From Haliclona indistincta (Eukaryota > Porifera > Demospongiae > Haplosclerida > Chalinidae): a DNA stretch of 64,000 nucleotides. A model generated the notes under the pieces. It ran no database searches, was not told the origin of the DNA, and was given only the letters and a program-made list of their open reading frames with translations. Location: positions 1,259,142 to 1,323,141 of the forward strand of contig OZ024785.1 in NCBI GenBank assembly GCA_964017065.1, read 5' to 3'. Positions 1 to 9,559 of the stretch are shown piece after piece; the first letter of the stretch is position 1, and each line of letters begins with the position of its first letter. Made by a program: the position numbers and the translations under genes.

Positions 1-211
1 AGCTTGACTCAAATCTTCTATCTGTATAATTTCCCAGAGACACTGACTAATAATAGTATTGCTGGTTTTACTACAACTGTTAGTATAATACCACCGGACT
101 ACACATCAACTGCTACTCTGAGTAGAGCACTGCTCTCTGATGATAACATTACACTGCAGTGTCTGATGAATGTAATGAATCTAGGCACTAAAGGATTGCA
201 TTCCAAACTCA
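1..211 (+). pseudogene. Fragment of an Ig-like receptor exon
   Basis: The plus-strand frame starting at base 4 carries the end of an Ig-like domain. It has STATL followed by an LL-DDN-ITLQC block, the same pattern as the Ig exons of the receptors at 42.9 kb (STATL..HNNTKIKC) and 50.0 kb (STATL..HNNTNLAC). It is cut by the window's left edge. No FN3, membrane or tail exon follows, because the minus-strand Roc/death-domain gene ends at 236. It is therefore either the remnant of a receptor copy or an exon whose partners were lost. The 3' boundary is a guess; no convincing splice donor was identified. Confidence 0.5.
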
Positions 212-235
212 CTATGGTGATCCAGTATTCAGAAG

Positions 236-3200
236 CTAGTCAATTTCTGACAGTGCTGTTTCAATAGCTTGTTTAGTACGCTCTCCTCCCTGACCATTCA
301 GCCATGCAGCCAGCATCTCTCGCATGCACTGTTTGACTTTGCTGTAATCAGCTTCAATTTCTTTTAAAGCATAATAATTCACTTCGAGCTGTAGCCCAAG
401 ATCAAACCAGTCACTGCTTTTACACTTCAGTGCTGTCAACAAATCTTTAAGATGTGAGATATCTGCATGTAGTAATATACAGAGTCACATTGACACACTC
501 ACTACAGCATACAGTACTCACCTAGTGTACCATCATCAGGTATGTTAGATAGATCAACAGTTGATACTGGTGATGCGGGAGGTACAGAGGGTGAAGCACT
601 AAGATCTGTAGGAACTGAAATGAGCATGGAAATTCGATATTAAGTCACAAAGTGAAATACAAAGCTAACCTTTTAGAACTGATTGTGAATGCTTGATGAC
701 AGTATCTGAGTCTAGTCCTGCTACTACCTATAGATATGATCATGCATGAGTCTTACCAACATGAGTGTTAACTCACCAGAGGATTTGTGCCTGCAAATAT
801 ACTAGTATTGTCCAAATGCTTTCTTAAACTTAAGTAGCTCTGGGGCTCCAATTGAGGCATCTGACACCGTTCTTCCACTACATAAATGTGGCGGGATACC
901 AGAATTAATGAATTCATGGCTTTAGCAAGTAGCTTTATTTTCTTGTCATGGGTAATAAAAATATTACCTGAACTAACATGAGCTTTCAATTCAACAGCTG
1001 CATGTGATGGTACAGTATAGGTAGCTGCTGCTAATGGTAATGCATGGATTATGATATCTATGATATCAATGCTACTAAATCACTTGATCACCTGTGACTG
1101 GACAGTATTTCTCTTCTATTTTATTAGCTACACTGTTCTCGTTCATATCCTTCAAAGCTATGATAAGCTCTTTCCAAGATGCATCAGGATAACATTTCTG
1201 CCACAAGTGGAGCATCTCAGCCTTCATTCTATCAACACCATCAGTACGGTGAGTGGATTCAATCTTGTGTAACTGGCTCATAGTCAGATCCAGATGTAAG
1301 CCAAGTAGATGCCACTCAGTAACATCCCTTACTGCTCTAACATAATCATTAACTGAGGGAGTAGAGGCTAAAGAAAACTTAACAACAATCTGTTCACATA
1401 ATAATCATACCCTTTGACTGTGACTCATCAGGTACTGTGAGATTTATATCACCTGAAATTAACCTGTACAAAACATTTGCTTGTCATGATATTCACAAGA
1501 TAACGTATTATAGCATAATCATGGAATCGATGACAAACTAATTTATTAACAAGCTTATTTATCTCACTTGTCAGCTAGTGTCTTCAGCTTGATTGCTCTG
1601 AGGGACTGAGCCAGTTCAACAGTATCTCCACCACTGTTATAAAACTGCTCAATGAGGTCATCTGGTACAACACCTGTATCTGGCATCATCTCCAGCTCTT
1701 TAGCAAGAGCTGTTATATTAGTGAGATGCATGGCTCTAGTGAGAGAAACTGCAATTTGAAGCTGATTTTCATCCTAGAGAAGTACAATAATAACAGTGTT
1801 ACTGTCGTATTATAGCTATACCTTAGAGACTTGTTTACTATCCTTGTCAACAGGGCAGAGCCAATATCGTTGACTATGAGTAGGCTTGAAGCTGTGATCA
1901 TTATGCTTACACTGAAGATAATCGCTCACAGTTTGCTCTTGACTAAATTCACAATATATATCTTGATGGTGTCTGAAAGAAGCCATCTGAGCTGGATCAA
2001 TGCACTGAGTGCAACAGAAAGCAAGCTGAGGATTTGCTTTTGGCAACCATTCAGAGATTGAAGTAAAGGACCTTTGCAACATCATGAAGACATTTCTGCA
2101 TGACATTCGAAAAGGTTCTTCTGATTCTTCTTTGCGAAAAAATTGAATTTCCACAGTGTCCGAGTACTCAGTGATAATCAACTTGTCCACCCTCCCATTA
2201 ACACGCATGGTGATTTTATTACACCAGATTCCAACACGAAAGAGAACTATGACACCTTTTTCACTAGATAGACAGGTTGCTAGTCGTACAAAGAAGCCAG
2301 GAGGAACGTAGCCAGAACTAAATACAATCTGAAGAGGAGATGCTCTTTTGACAAATGATTGTGGTGAATTAGCTGCGGACTGCACATCTACTGTACCAAG
2401 ACCATTATTGTGCTTCAACATCAGAGGAACAAAGTACTGCTTGCTGTTAGTTTCAGAAAAGTCAACCTGAATGTTAGCAGCCAGTTGGAACTTCTGTAAT
2501 AAATTCAAAATTGCATCAGGAGTGACATTAGTGCCCTTTAAGAGCGGTCTAAGCACTTCATTGTAGAGTGGCTCAGTAAGAATACCATAGTCACTAAACC
2601 ATGCACACATCTTCTTGTGCCTATCTTGATATTTCCACTTGCAAAAGAGTGTTCCAAACACATCAATCAGCCACTGGGGCTCTGGGATCACCACAGACTC
2701 AAGGCCATGCACATTAGGGTAGAACAACAGCACACCAAGCTCATGATAGAAATTGAGAGCACTGGGAACCTCCTTGATAGAAATAGAACATTTCCTAGCA
2801 CATATGTAAACTTCATCTAATTGCACGACTGGCTTTCCAACATAGAGCTGCAACACATTGCGGAATTCAACCCAACTGACTGGAGTATCTTCAGAAAGAT
2901 TGTCTCGAACAAATTTATGGATAGTCTCTCGAAGCTGGCCGATTCCTTTATCTTCTCTCTCTCCCGTTCCTGCAGTAGTATTGTCAACTATTATTCCTTC
3001 CAGTTCATCCATTAGAATGTTGGAGTAATCCTTTTCCATGACAACTGACAAAATCTTCTCTAGGCACTTCCTTTTAGATTGATCTGGTCTAAGCTGGTCA
3101 GCATGAGTGCCAACTAAGATTATCCTAGGATAAGAAGGTAGTTGTGCTTCACCACCTTCACCAAACCGAGCATGAATTGAAGCCATCCACATCTGAAGAA

Positions 3201-3888
3201 GGCTCAAAGCAGAGATATCCAATGTCTCTTTCATGTGACTATGTCCATCAATATTGACAACAACTTTACAAGGATCATCAAGCTCAAGAGAAGCATCAAA
3301 AACAAGTAGAAATACTGTTCTGGAGCTAAGAAAAGCAGGAAGAACACTGAGAAACACAGGTTGACCACCACAATCCCAGATGTGCAGCAACACCTTATTT
3401 TTGGAAGCATGAGACATAGATTCTACCATTTTTTCAACAACATTTTCTCTGTACTGTGCCAATGATTGATCACTTTTGTCAACACTTTCCTGACATGACA
3501 TGGACTGAACTCTATAAAACGTACAACAGAACAATGAACCAACTTATACCGCTAGTAAGAAATGCATGCTAATAGCTGAACAGTCAAATTACCTTCCTAA
3601 GTGGTGCACATTTGAGCTCTTTGCAGCTTGAGCAACTTCTTGAGTCTTATCTTCATTGGAAAGTTCTGTCCAGTGACTATATCGACCCTTCTCTGTTTTT
3701 ACCCAGTAGTACTTGACAGATCGAGTGCTAGCCAGAATAGTTGAGTTAGCTCTGTCAGGTAGCTGCTGATTCATCAAGCCATGTATCAGACTAGTCTTTC
3801 CTGCTGCTCCCAAACCGATCAACATGATACGACCATAAGACACCTCCACACTTCCTCTCTTCAGTGCTTGGGAATACACCTCAGACAC
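236..3888 (-). CDS. Roc-COR GTPase with two C-terminal death domains (ROCO-type)
   Basis: This is a multi-exon gene read on the minus strand. The exon 3593-3888 carries a P-loop (GLGAAGKTSL). It joins in frame to the large exon 1822-3511, which has the G3-like WDCGGQP and G4-like GTHAD motifs and then a COR-type region (FYHELGVLLFYP, PEPQWLIDVF). Further exons are 1568-1773, about 1409-1464, 1092-1367, 777-997, about 671-729, about 521-617 and 236-448. Exon 1092-1367 encodes a clear death domain (WHLLGLHLDL ... IEST ... LWQKCYPDASWKELIIAL). The last exon encodes a second one (DWFDLGLQLEV ... IEADY ... MLAAWLNG) and ends in TAG at 236-238. ROCO proteins are GTP-binding signalling proteins, and death domains recruit other death-domain adaptors. 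The 5' end is not fixed: base 3888 is a GTG just inside an exon, and the true start lies upstream across the microexon array. Confidence 0.85.
3593..3888 (-). other. P-loop (G1) exon of the Roc domain and its alternative 3' splice sites
   Basis: Two acceptors can open this exon on the minus strand. TTTTTTGAG leaves two bases before codon TCT. CTGAG, eight bases further on, opens in phase 0 at GTG TAT. The phase-0 choice joins directly to the upstream 15-nt exon. The other choice fits if a 4-nt exon (GAAA, followed by GTAAGA) at about 3940 is included, which gives GAA ATG TCT GAG. Both routes stay in frame, so the sequence alone does not decide. The donor at 3592-3591 (AAG/GTAATT) restores codon AGA with the first base of the next exon. 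Confidence 0.55.
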
Positions 3889-3999
3889 TCAAAAAATTGC
3901 AAAATGAGCAATCTTATACCTACATACAATTCTTACTTTCCTAATGAAATAAAATAATAGTTTTTTAGATACTTGATCCTTGAGCACAGCACAACATTA

Positions 4000-4135
4000 A
4001 ACTCACCTGTCTGATGTCATGCTAAGACAAAAGAAAATGAATTAATTCACAAGCAGTTTTACAATTCACTATAGATGACACAACTCACCTCTTTAGGCTA
4101 TTATAATAGTAGAAGATAAACAAGGAAAGAAGAAA
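4000..4135 (-). other. Two candidate microexons of 15 and 9 nt
   Basis: On the minus strand, TTTTCTTTTGTCTTAG is followed by a 15-nt stretch (CATGACATCAGACAG) and then GTGAGT, near 4011-4027. Further upstream, a pyrimidine-rich tract ending in ATAATAG is followed by the nine bases CCTAAAGAG and GTGAGT, near 4090-4100. Both lengths are multiples of three and both read through in phase 0 (HDIRQ; PKE) into the P-loop exon. They lie between the 3-nt array and the Roc exon and share flanking words with the array, so they look like diverged members of the same repeat series. Confidence 0.5.
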
Positions 4136-4189
4136 AATTTATTCCAAGCAGATGTTGATAGAATTTAATACATGCACACAATTACAGAC

Positions 4190-5299
4190 TATTTCAGTTG
4201 AACTTACCCACTGATGTTGATGTTGATGATGTTGATGATAGAGAAGGAGAAAGGAAAATTGTAATAATAACTTCAAACATGCACACAATAATTCAGTTTT
4301 ACTCACTTCCTGATGCTGATAATAGAGTATATAGACAGAGAAAGAGAATAGAAATAATCAAAAACCGTAACATGCACACAATAATTCTGCTTTACTCACC
4401 CACTGATGTTGGTGATAGAGTAGACAGAGAAGGAGAAAATAAATAATCAAACAGCGTACACAATAATTCAGTTTTACTCACATCCTGAGGTAGATGTTAG
4501 AGTAGACAGAGAAGGAGAAAAGAAATAATCAAACACCGTAACATGTACATAATAATTCAGTTTTACTCACCCACTGATGTTCATGATAGAGTAAACAGAG
4601 AAGGAGAAAAGAAATAATCAAAATTAATACGAAAATTGACGCAATAATTCATATTACTCACATCCTGATGTTGATGATAGAATAAACAGAGAAGGAGAAA
4701 AGAAATAATCGAACACCGTAACATGTACAAAATAATTCAGTTTTACTCACCATCTGATGTTGTTAATAGAGTGGACAGAGAAGGAGAAAAGAGATAACCA
4801 AAATTAATACGAAAATGGACGCAATAATTCGTATTACTCACATCCTGATGTTGATGATAGTAGACAGAGAAGGAGAAAAGAAATAATCAAACACAGTAAC
4901 ATGCACACAATAATTCAGTTTTACTCACCGGCTGATGTTGATGATAGAATAGACAGAGAAGGAGAAAAGAAATAATCAAACACAGTAACATGCACGCAAT
5001 AATTCAGTTTTACTCACCGGCTGATTTTGTTGATAGAGTAGACAGAGAAGGAGAAAAGAAATAATCAAACACCGTAACATGCACACACAGCATTACTCAC
5101 CGACTGATGTTGATAGAGTAGACAGAGAAGGAGAAAAGAAATAATCAAACACAGTAACATGCACGCAATAATTCAGTTTTACTCACCGGCTGATTTTGTT
5201 GATAGAGTAGACAGAGAAGGAGAAAAGAAATAATCAAACACAGTAACATGCACACAATAATTCAGTATTAATCACCGACTGATGTCGTTGATATAGTAG
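4190..5299 (-). repeat. Tandem array of about 85-90 bp units, each a putative 3-nt microexon (proximal block, 13 units)
   Basis: On the minus strand each unit has a pyrimidine tract (TTTCTTTTCTCCTTCTCTG), TCTACTCTATCATCAACAT, then CAG, three bases, then GTGAGT (once GTAAGT, once GTGATT), then an A/T-rich spacer containing TGTGCATGTTAC. The triplets from low to high coordinate are TGG, GAA, TGG, GAT, TGG, GAT, ATG, GAT, CCG, CCG, TCG, CCG, TCG. The acceptor and donor stay constant while the triplet varies, the spacing is always three, and none is a stop in phase 0. No other AG is available as an acceptor in a typical unit. It could be transcribed as 3-nt exons, act as recursive splice points, or be an untranslated minisatellite. 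The repeat itself is certain; its splicing role is inference. Confidence 0.75.
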
Positions 5300-5777
5300 A
5301 GGCCCTGACTAAGATTTGTATGCATTTAATTTAGGAGAGGATAACTCCACTGTTTTAGGGTAATTTGACCCCAAGGAATAAGATGTGATATGTGCCTTTT
5401 TGTCTATCCGCTGCGAAATATCCGAAATTGAACACGCCCATTTTATCGGCATTGTCACTAACAACAATTGGTCTATCTTCTTAACCATTCTACTTTCTGG
5501 CAACTGTTCTAAGGTAATATGACCCTAAGGAATGTATTTGGATGTGTGCCAAAACCAATATTCACTGCAAAAAGCAAAAATGGCTACACCTTTCTCTGAA
5601 ATGCATTAACGTCTCTATTCTAAAGAATTTGATTCTGATGGTTTGAAACAGTACAAGTACAGGGTATTAACAACAAAAAGGCACAATTTATCAACTTGAG
5701 GAGTCACTTAAACCTAAAACTTAGGCTGTATTTAGTATTACAAGAATGATGTTCACAAAAATGAAGTTTTCAGTGAT

Positions 5778-6380
5778 AGAGTTTTTGTAAGATTCACCTC
5801 CTTTACACTTGCAACACTTGATTCCAGCTACCCTGCAGCAACATCCATTCTTGTGGCCGCATTTGCCACATGTACAAGTATCAGGAAGGTCTTCAGGCTT
5901 GGAGATAACAATAATTATCATGAATTTTTTCTTCACAAAAGTGAAACCATACGACTCAGCGTTCATTTCTAAACTGGCATCTTTAATGGGGCTTGTATAC
6001 ATATACCTGTTGTTGATAATATATGCCCATTGAATATGCGTTCATGCATTAGCTGATGTGCAGAGAATTGTCTCAAAGTGGAATTGCTATTAAAAGCAGC
6101 AAGACACAGGTCATCAAATGTTTCCAAGTCTGTTCACAGCGTTTTGATATCTAGTGCACGAGTTGTGCGTTGTTGACTTGAGACACCTTACTAGAAAATT
6201 TTCTGCCATCTGTATCATACTCTCTGTCAACTCCAAGTTGGTAAAGTTCTGTATCAGTGTTAAATTGTTGTATATAGCTTTCATTGCTGCATGCATCGTA
6301 GAAATCTTGTTAGTTGTATCACATCCAGTCAGAGCCGGCATGGATCGAGTGCAGGAAGATAACCTGATTAGAATATCCAT
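5778..6380 (-). pseudogene. Mobile-element protein fragment (LTGCDTT / Cys-rich), left arm
   Basis: The minus strand encodes SMPALTGCDTTNKIS, a motif I recognise from uncharacterised mobile-element proteins common in invertebrate genomes. A broken stretch follows, then a Cys-rich C-terminus (CTCGKCGHKNGCCCR, then GIKCCKCKGG). The reading frame is not continuous across the arm. It mirrors the right-arm copy. No transposase catalytic core was recognised. Confidence 0.5.
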
Positions 6381-6559
6381 TATGGTACATCATCCTATCA
6401 TCAGCTTCCTCATGTGTCACATGATATCTGCACAGCACTGGGGGACAAGCTTGCAAGGTGTCTCCCTGCACTCCATGGTCTGACTGGATGTGATTCAACT
6501 AGCAATATTTCTACGAAGCATATAGCAATGAAAGCTATCCACAACAATAACATTGCCTA

Positions 6560-7040
6560 TGTTACAGAACTTTAACAACTCGGAGTTGACAGAGAGTATG
6601 ATACAGATGGCAGAAAATTTTCTAGTAAGGTGTCTCAAGCCAAAAATAGACTTGGAAACATTACTATGATGACTTGCTCTTGCTGCTTTTAATAGCAATT
6701 CCCTCAAAACGGACTTTGAGACAATTCTCTGCACGTCAGCTAATGCATGAATGCATATTCAATGGGCATATAAAATTATTATCAACAACAGCTATGTATA
6801 CGCAAGCCCCATTAAAGATGCCAGTTTAGAATTGAATGCTGAGTCGTATGGTTTCACTTTAATTTGTGAAGAAAAAAATTCAATTGTTCCTGATAATTAT
6901 TGTTATCTCCAAGCCTGAAGACCTTCCTGATACTTGTACATGTGGCAAATGCGGCCACAAGAATGGATGTTGCTGCAGGGTAGCTGGAATCAAGTGTTGC
7001 AAGTGTAAAGGAGGTGAATCTTACAAAATCTCTATCACTG
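6560..7040 (+). pseudogene. Mobile-element protein fragment, right arm
   Basis: This is the plus-strand counterpart of the left-arm fragment. It reads ELTESMIQMAENFLVRCLK and then, after a break, the same Cys-rich end near 6935-7030. The two arms therefore encode the same C-terminal piece pointing outward, as expected of a fold-back copy. It has frame breaks and is not functional on its own. Confidence 0.45.
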
Positions 7041-7558
7041 AATAACTTCAGTTTTGTGAACATCATTCTTAAATACAGCCTAAGTTTTATGTTTAAGTGA
7101 CTCCTCAAGTTGATAAATTGTGTCTTTTTGTTGGTAATACCCTGTACTTGTACTGTTTCAAACCATCAGAATCAAATTCTTTAGAATAGAGACGTTAATG
7201 CATTTCAGAGAAAGGAGTAGCCATTTTTGCTTTTTTTTGCATTTTTGCTTTTTTGGCACAAATCCCAATACATTCCTTAGGGTCCTACTACCTTAGAACA
7301 GTTGCCAGAAAGTATGTTACTAGTATGGTTAAGAAGATAGACCAATTATTGTTAGTGACATCGCCGATAAAATGGGCGTGGTCAATTTTGGGTATTTCGC
7401 AGCGGATAGACAAAAAGGCACATATCACATCTTATTCCTTGGGGTCAAATTACCCTAAAACAGTGGAGTTATCCTCTCCTAAATTAAATGCATACAAATC
7501 TTAGTCAGGGCCTAGACTAATAGAGTAGACAGAGAAGGAGAAAATAAATTATCAAACA

Positions 7559-8245
7559 TGGTCGTATACAATCGCGGGACTGGAACAGTGGAATGGAATG
7601 ACCTTTCAAAAATTTAGCATAAAATGTTCCAAAATTTTTATGTTATTGGGTAATCTTGTATCTCCACATGTAAAAATCAGCTGCTACAGCACTTCTTGCT
7701 ACAGTGACGATCGTGTGCACTGACGTTCTTCAGGCTACTCAGATGATTGATTAGCACTGCTACAGAACTTCTGAATACACAACTGATGATCAAGCAAGCG
7801 AGCATAATGCTGACGATGCAATATCGTCAGCAACATGCAATGCTGACGATTTAGCTCAGAACTGGTAGATAGAAGGTAACGCTAGTAGTCAATAGCAAGT
7901 TCAGCGAAAAGAAGGTGCCCGGCAGAACATCGTTAGAAGAGCCATAGTCTACTGTCAGTCTCACAGTTACCAGAATGTACTTATATATACAGCCTGAAGA
8001 ACGATCAGTGTGAACAATCGTCACAGTAGCAAGAAGTGCTGTAGCAGTGCTAATCAATCATCTGAGTAGCCTGAAGCACATACAGCGCACTCGATCGTCA
8101 CAGCAGCAAGAAGTGCTGTAGCAGCTGATTTTTACATGTGGAGATACACGATTGCGCAATCACATAAAAATTTGGAACATTTTATGCTAAACCTTTGTAA
8201 GATCATTCCATTCCACTGTTCCAGTCCTGCGATTGTATACGACCA
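7559..8245. mobile_element. Fold-back element with 7-bp target-site duplication
   Basis: The ends are perfect inverted repeats (TGGTCGTATACAATCGC ... GCGATTGTATACGACCA with one substitution), continuing for about 140 bp inward through the CAGCTGCTACAGCACTTCTTGCT block. The direct repeat TCAAACA flanks it at 7552-7558 and 8246-8252. This 7-mer is part of the array unit, so insertion into an existing unit is shown directly. The centre holds several smaller repeats around CGATCGTC and CTGTAGCAGTGC. There is no coding capacity. Confidence 0.88.
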
Positions 8246-8940
8246 TCAAACACAGTAACCTGCACACAATAATTCAGTTTTACTCACCGGCTGATGTTGA
8301 TGATAGAGTAGACAGAGAAGGAGAAAAGAAAAATAATAATTAAACACGGTAACATACACACAATAATTCAGTTTTGCTCACTATCTGATGTTCATAGAGT
8401 AGAAAGAGAAGGAGAAAAGAAATAATCAAACACCGTAACATGTACATAATCAGTCAGTTTTACTCACCCCCTGATTTTGATGATAGAATAGACAGAGAAG
8501 GAGAAAAGGAATAGTCAAACACAGTAACATGCACCTCAGTTTTACTCACCCACTGATGATAATGATAGAGTAGACAGAGAAGGAGAAAAGAACTAATCAA
8601 ACAGCGTAACATGTACACAATAATTCAGTTTTACTCACCCACTGATGATAATGATAGAGTAGACAGAGAAGGAGAATAGAAATAATCACAGAGTAACATT
8701 TACACAATAATTCAGTTTTACTCACCATCTGATGTTGATGATAGAGTAGACAGAGAAGGAGAAAAGAAATAATCAAACGCCATAACATGCACAAAATAAT
8801 TCAGTTTTACTCACCCTCTGATGTTGTTGATAGAGTAGACAGAGATGGAGAAAAGAAATAATAACATGCACACAATAATTTTCAGTACTACTCACCGTCT
8901 AATGTTGATGATAGAATAGACAGAGAAGAGAAAAAATTCA
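8246..8940 (-). repeat. Putative 3-nt microexon array (distal block, 8 units)
   Basis: The array continues beyond the two nested insertions with the same unit. Minus-strand triplets from low to high coordinate are CCG, ATA, GGG, TGG, TGG, ATG, AGG, ACG. Seven units have the CAG acceptor. The last (near 8895) has TAG, and its donor is still GTGAG. The array fades at about 8940, where pyrimidine-rich sequence gives way to AT-rich DNA and a TTCGCGAA-rich repeat. Confidence 0.75.
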
Positions 8941-8984
8941 AAGCAGCGTACATATAAGTACAATCAGTATTTAGACTAAATACA

Positions 8985-9150
8985 TACCGTATATCGGGAA
9001 ATTTTCGCGGGAGAAAAATTTCGCGAATGTGCAAGATAGAGCATTTCACGAATAAAATTTTGCGAATCAGCGTTATTGCCCTATCTTTGTCAACAAAACA
9101 AGACATTCGCGAATAATATTTTCGCGAATAGCCTGTAATTCGCGAAAGTT
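8985..9150. repeat. TTCGCGAA-rich dispersed repeat
   Basis: A stretch starting ACCGTATATCGGGAAATTTTCGCG contains several copies of TTCGCGAA and close variants. A related CCGTAAACG..TTTCGCG stretch occurs near 22570-22750. It looks like a dispersed non-coding element. An ORF through it on the minus strand is open but repeat-derived. Confidence 0.5.
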
Positions 9151-9419
9151 TTCTTCCGCTGGCAAACGGCGTTGTGTAAACAGCTAAAAACGCTGCAGCT
9201 GAATACGCATAAATTTACTCGTTTTTGGGTGATCGTTTTCGTGTGAACGTGTGAACTCACAACCATCGCTCAGTCAACGCCGCTATTTTCAAAAACTCTG
9301 CTTATGCCGCAGAATTCTCTGTGGTTTTTCAATCATTCCTCCGTCTTTTTTCCCTCTATCTACTCGCCCCCTCTCCTGGCACAAGAACTCCTTTCCTCTT
9401 TACCACTCTTTCGTGAGGA

Positions 9420-9557
9420 CATAATATCATCACAAATCCTCCTTCGAACACTCCGTGGTGTCCATTTGGAACAAAGTGCCCAATGACCTTATTAATCCTC
9501 TCATCTCCACGAGCTCCTTTAAGCGCTCACTCTGGAAATACCTCACTATATAACACT
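9420..9557 (+). pseudogene. LINE reverse-transcriptase C-terminal fragment
   Basis: One plus frame reads FEHSVVSIWNKVPNDLI, then STSSFKRSLWKYL and a stop. This is the usual end of LINE ORF2 proteins (WN.LP/VP..., SFK..L...L). Nothing upstream extends it convincingly. It is a 5'-truncated insertion or a remnant. Confidence 0.6.
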
Positions 9558-9559
9558 GC

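Larger units (their letters stand above)
5300..7513. mobile_element. Long fold-back (inverted-repeat) element, about 2.2 kb
   Basis: The left end (AGGCCCTGACTAAG) is the reverse complement of the right end (CTTAGTCAGGGCCT). The match continues inward for most of about 1 kb on each side: 5300-5500 pairs with about 7310-7513, 5800-6010 with about 6780-7040, and 6050-6110 with about 6680-6750. It interrupts the microexon-type array; array sequence resumes right after 7513. Both arms carry remnants of one mobile-element protein. It is probably a non-autonomous derivative made of two head-to-head partial copies. No convincing target-site duplication was found. Confidence 0.8.

Noticed and set aside
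1831..3015. Plus-strand ORFs of 64-76 aa
   Set aside because: They are shadows of the large Roc-COR exon on the minus strand.
4190..8940. CRISPR-like array (regular repeats with short variable parts)
   Set aside because: The genome is animal, the variable part is three bases, the repeat is about 85 bp and carries splice signals, and there are no cas genes.
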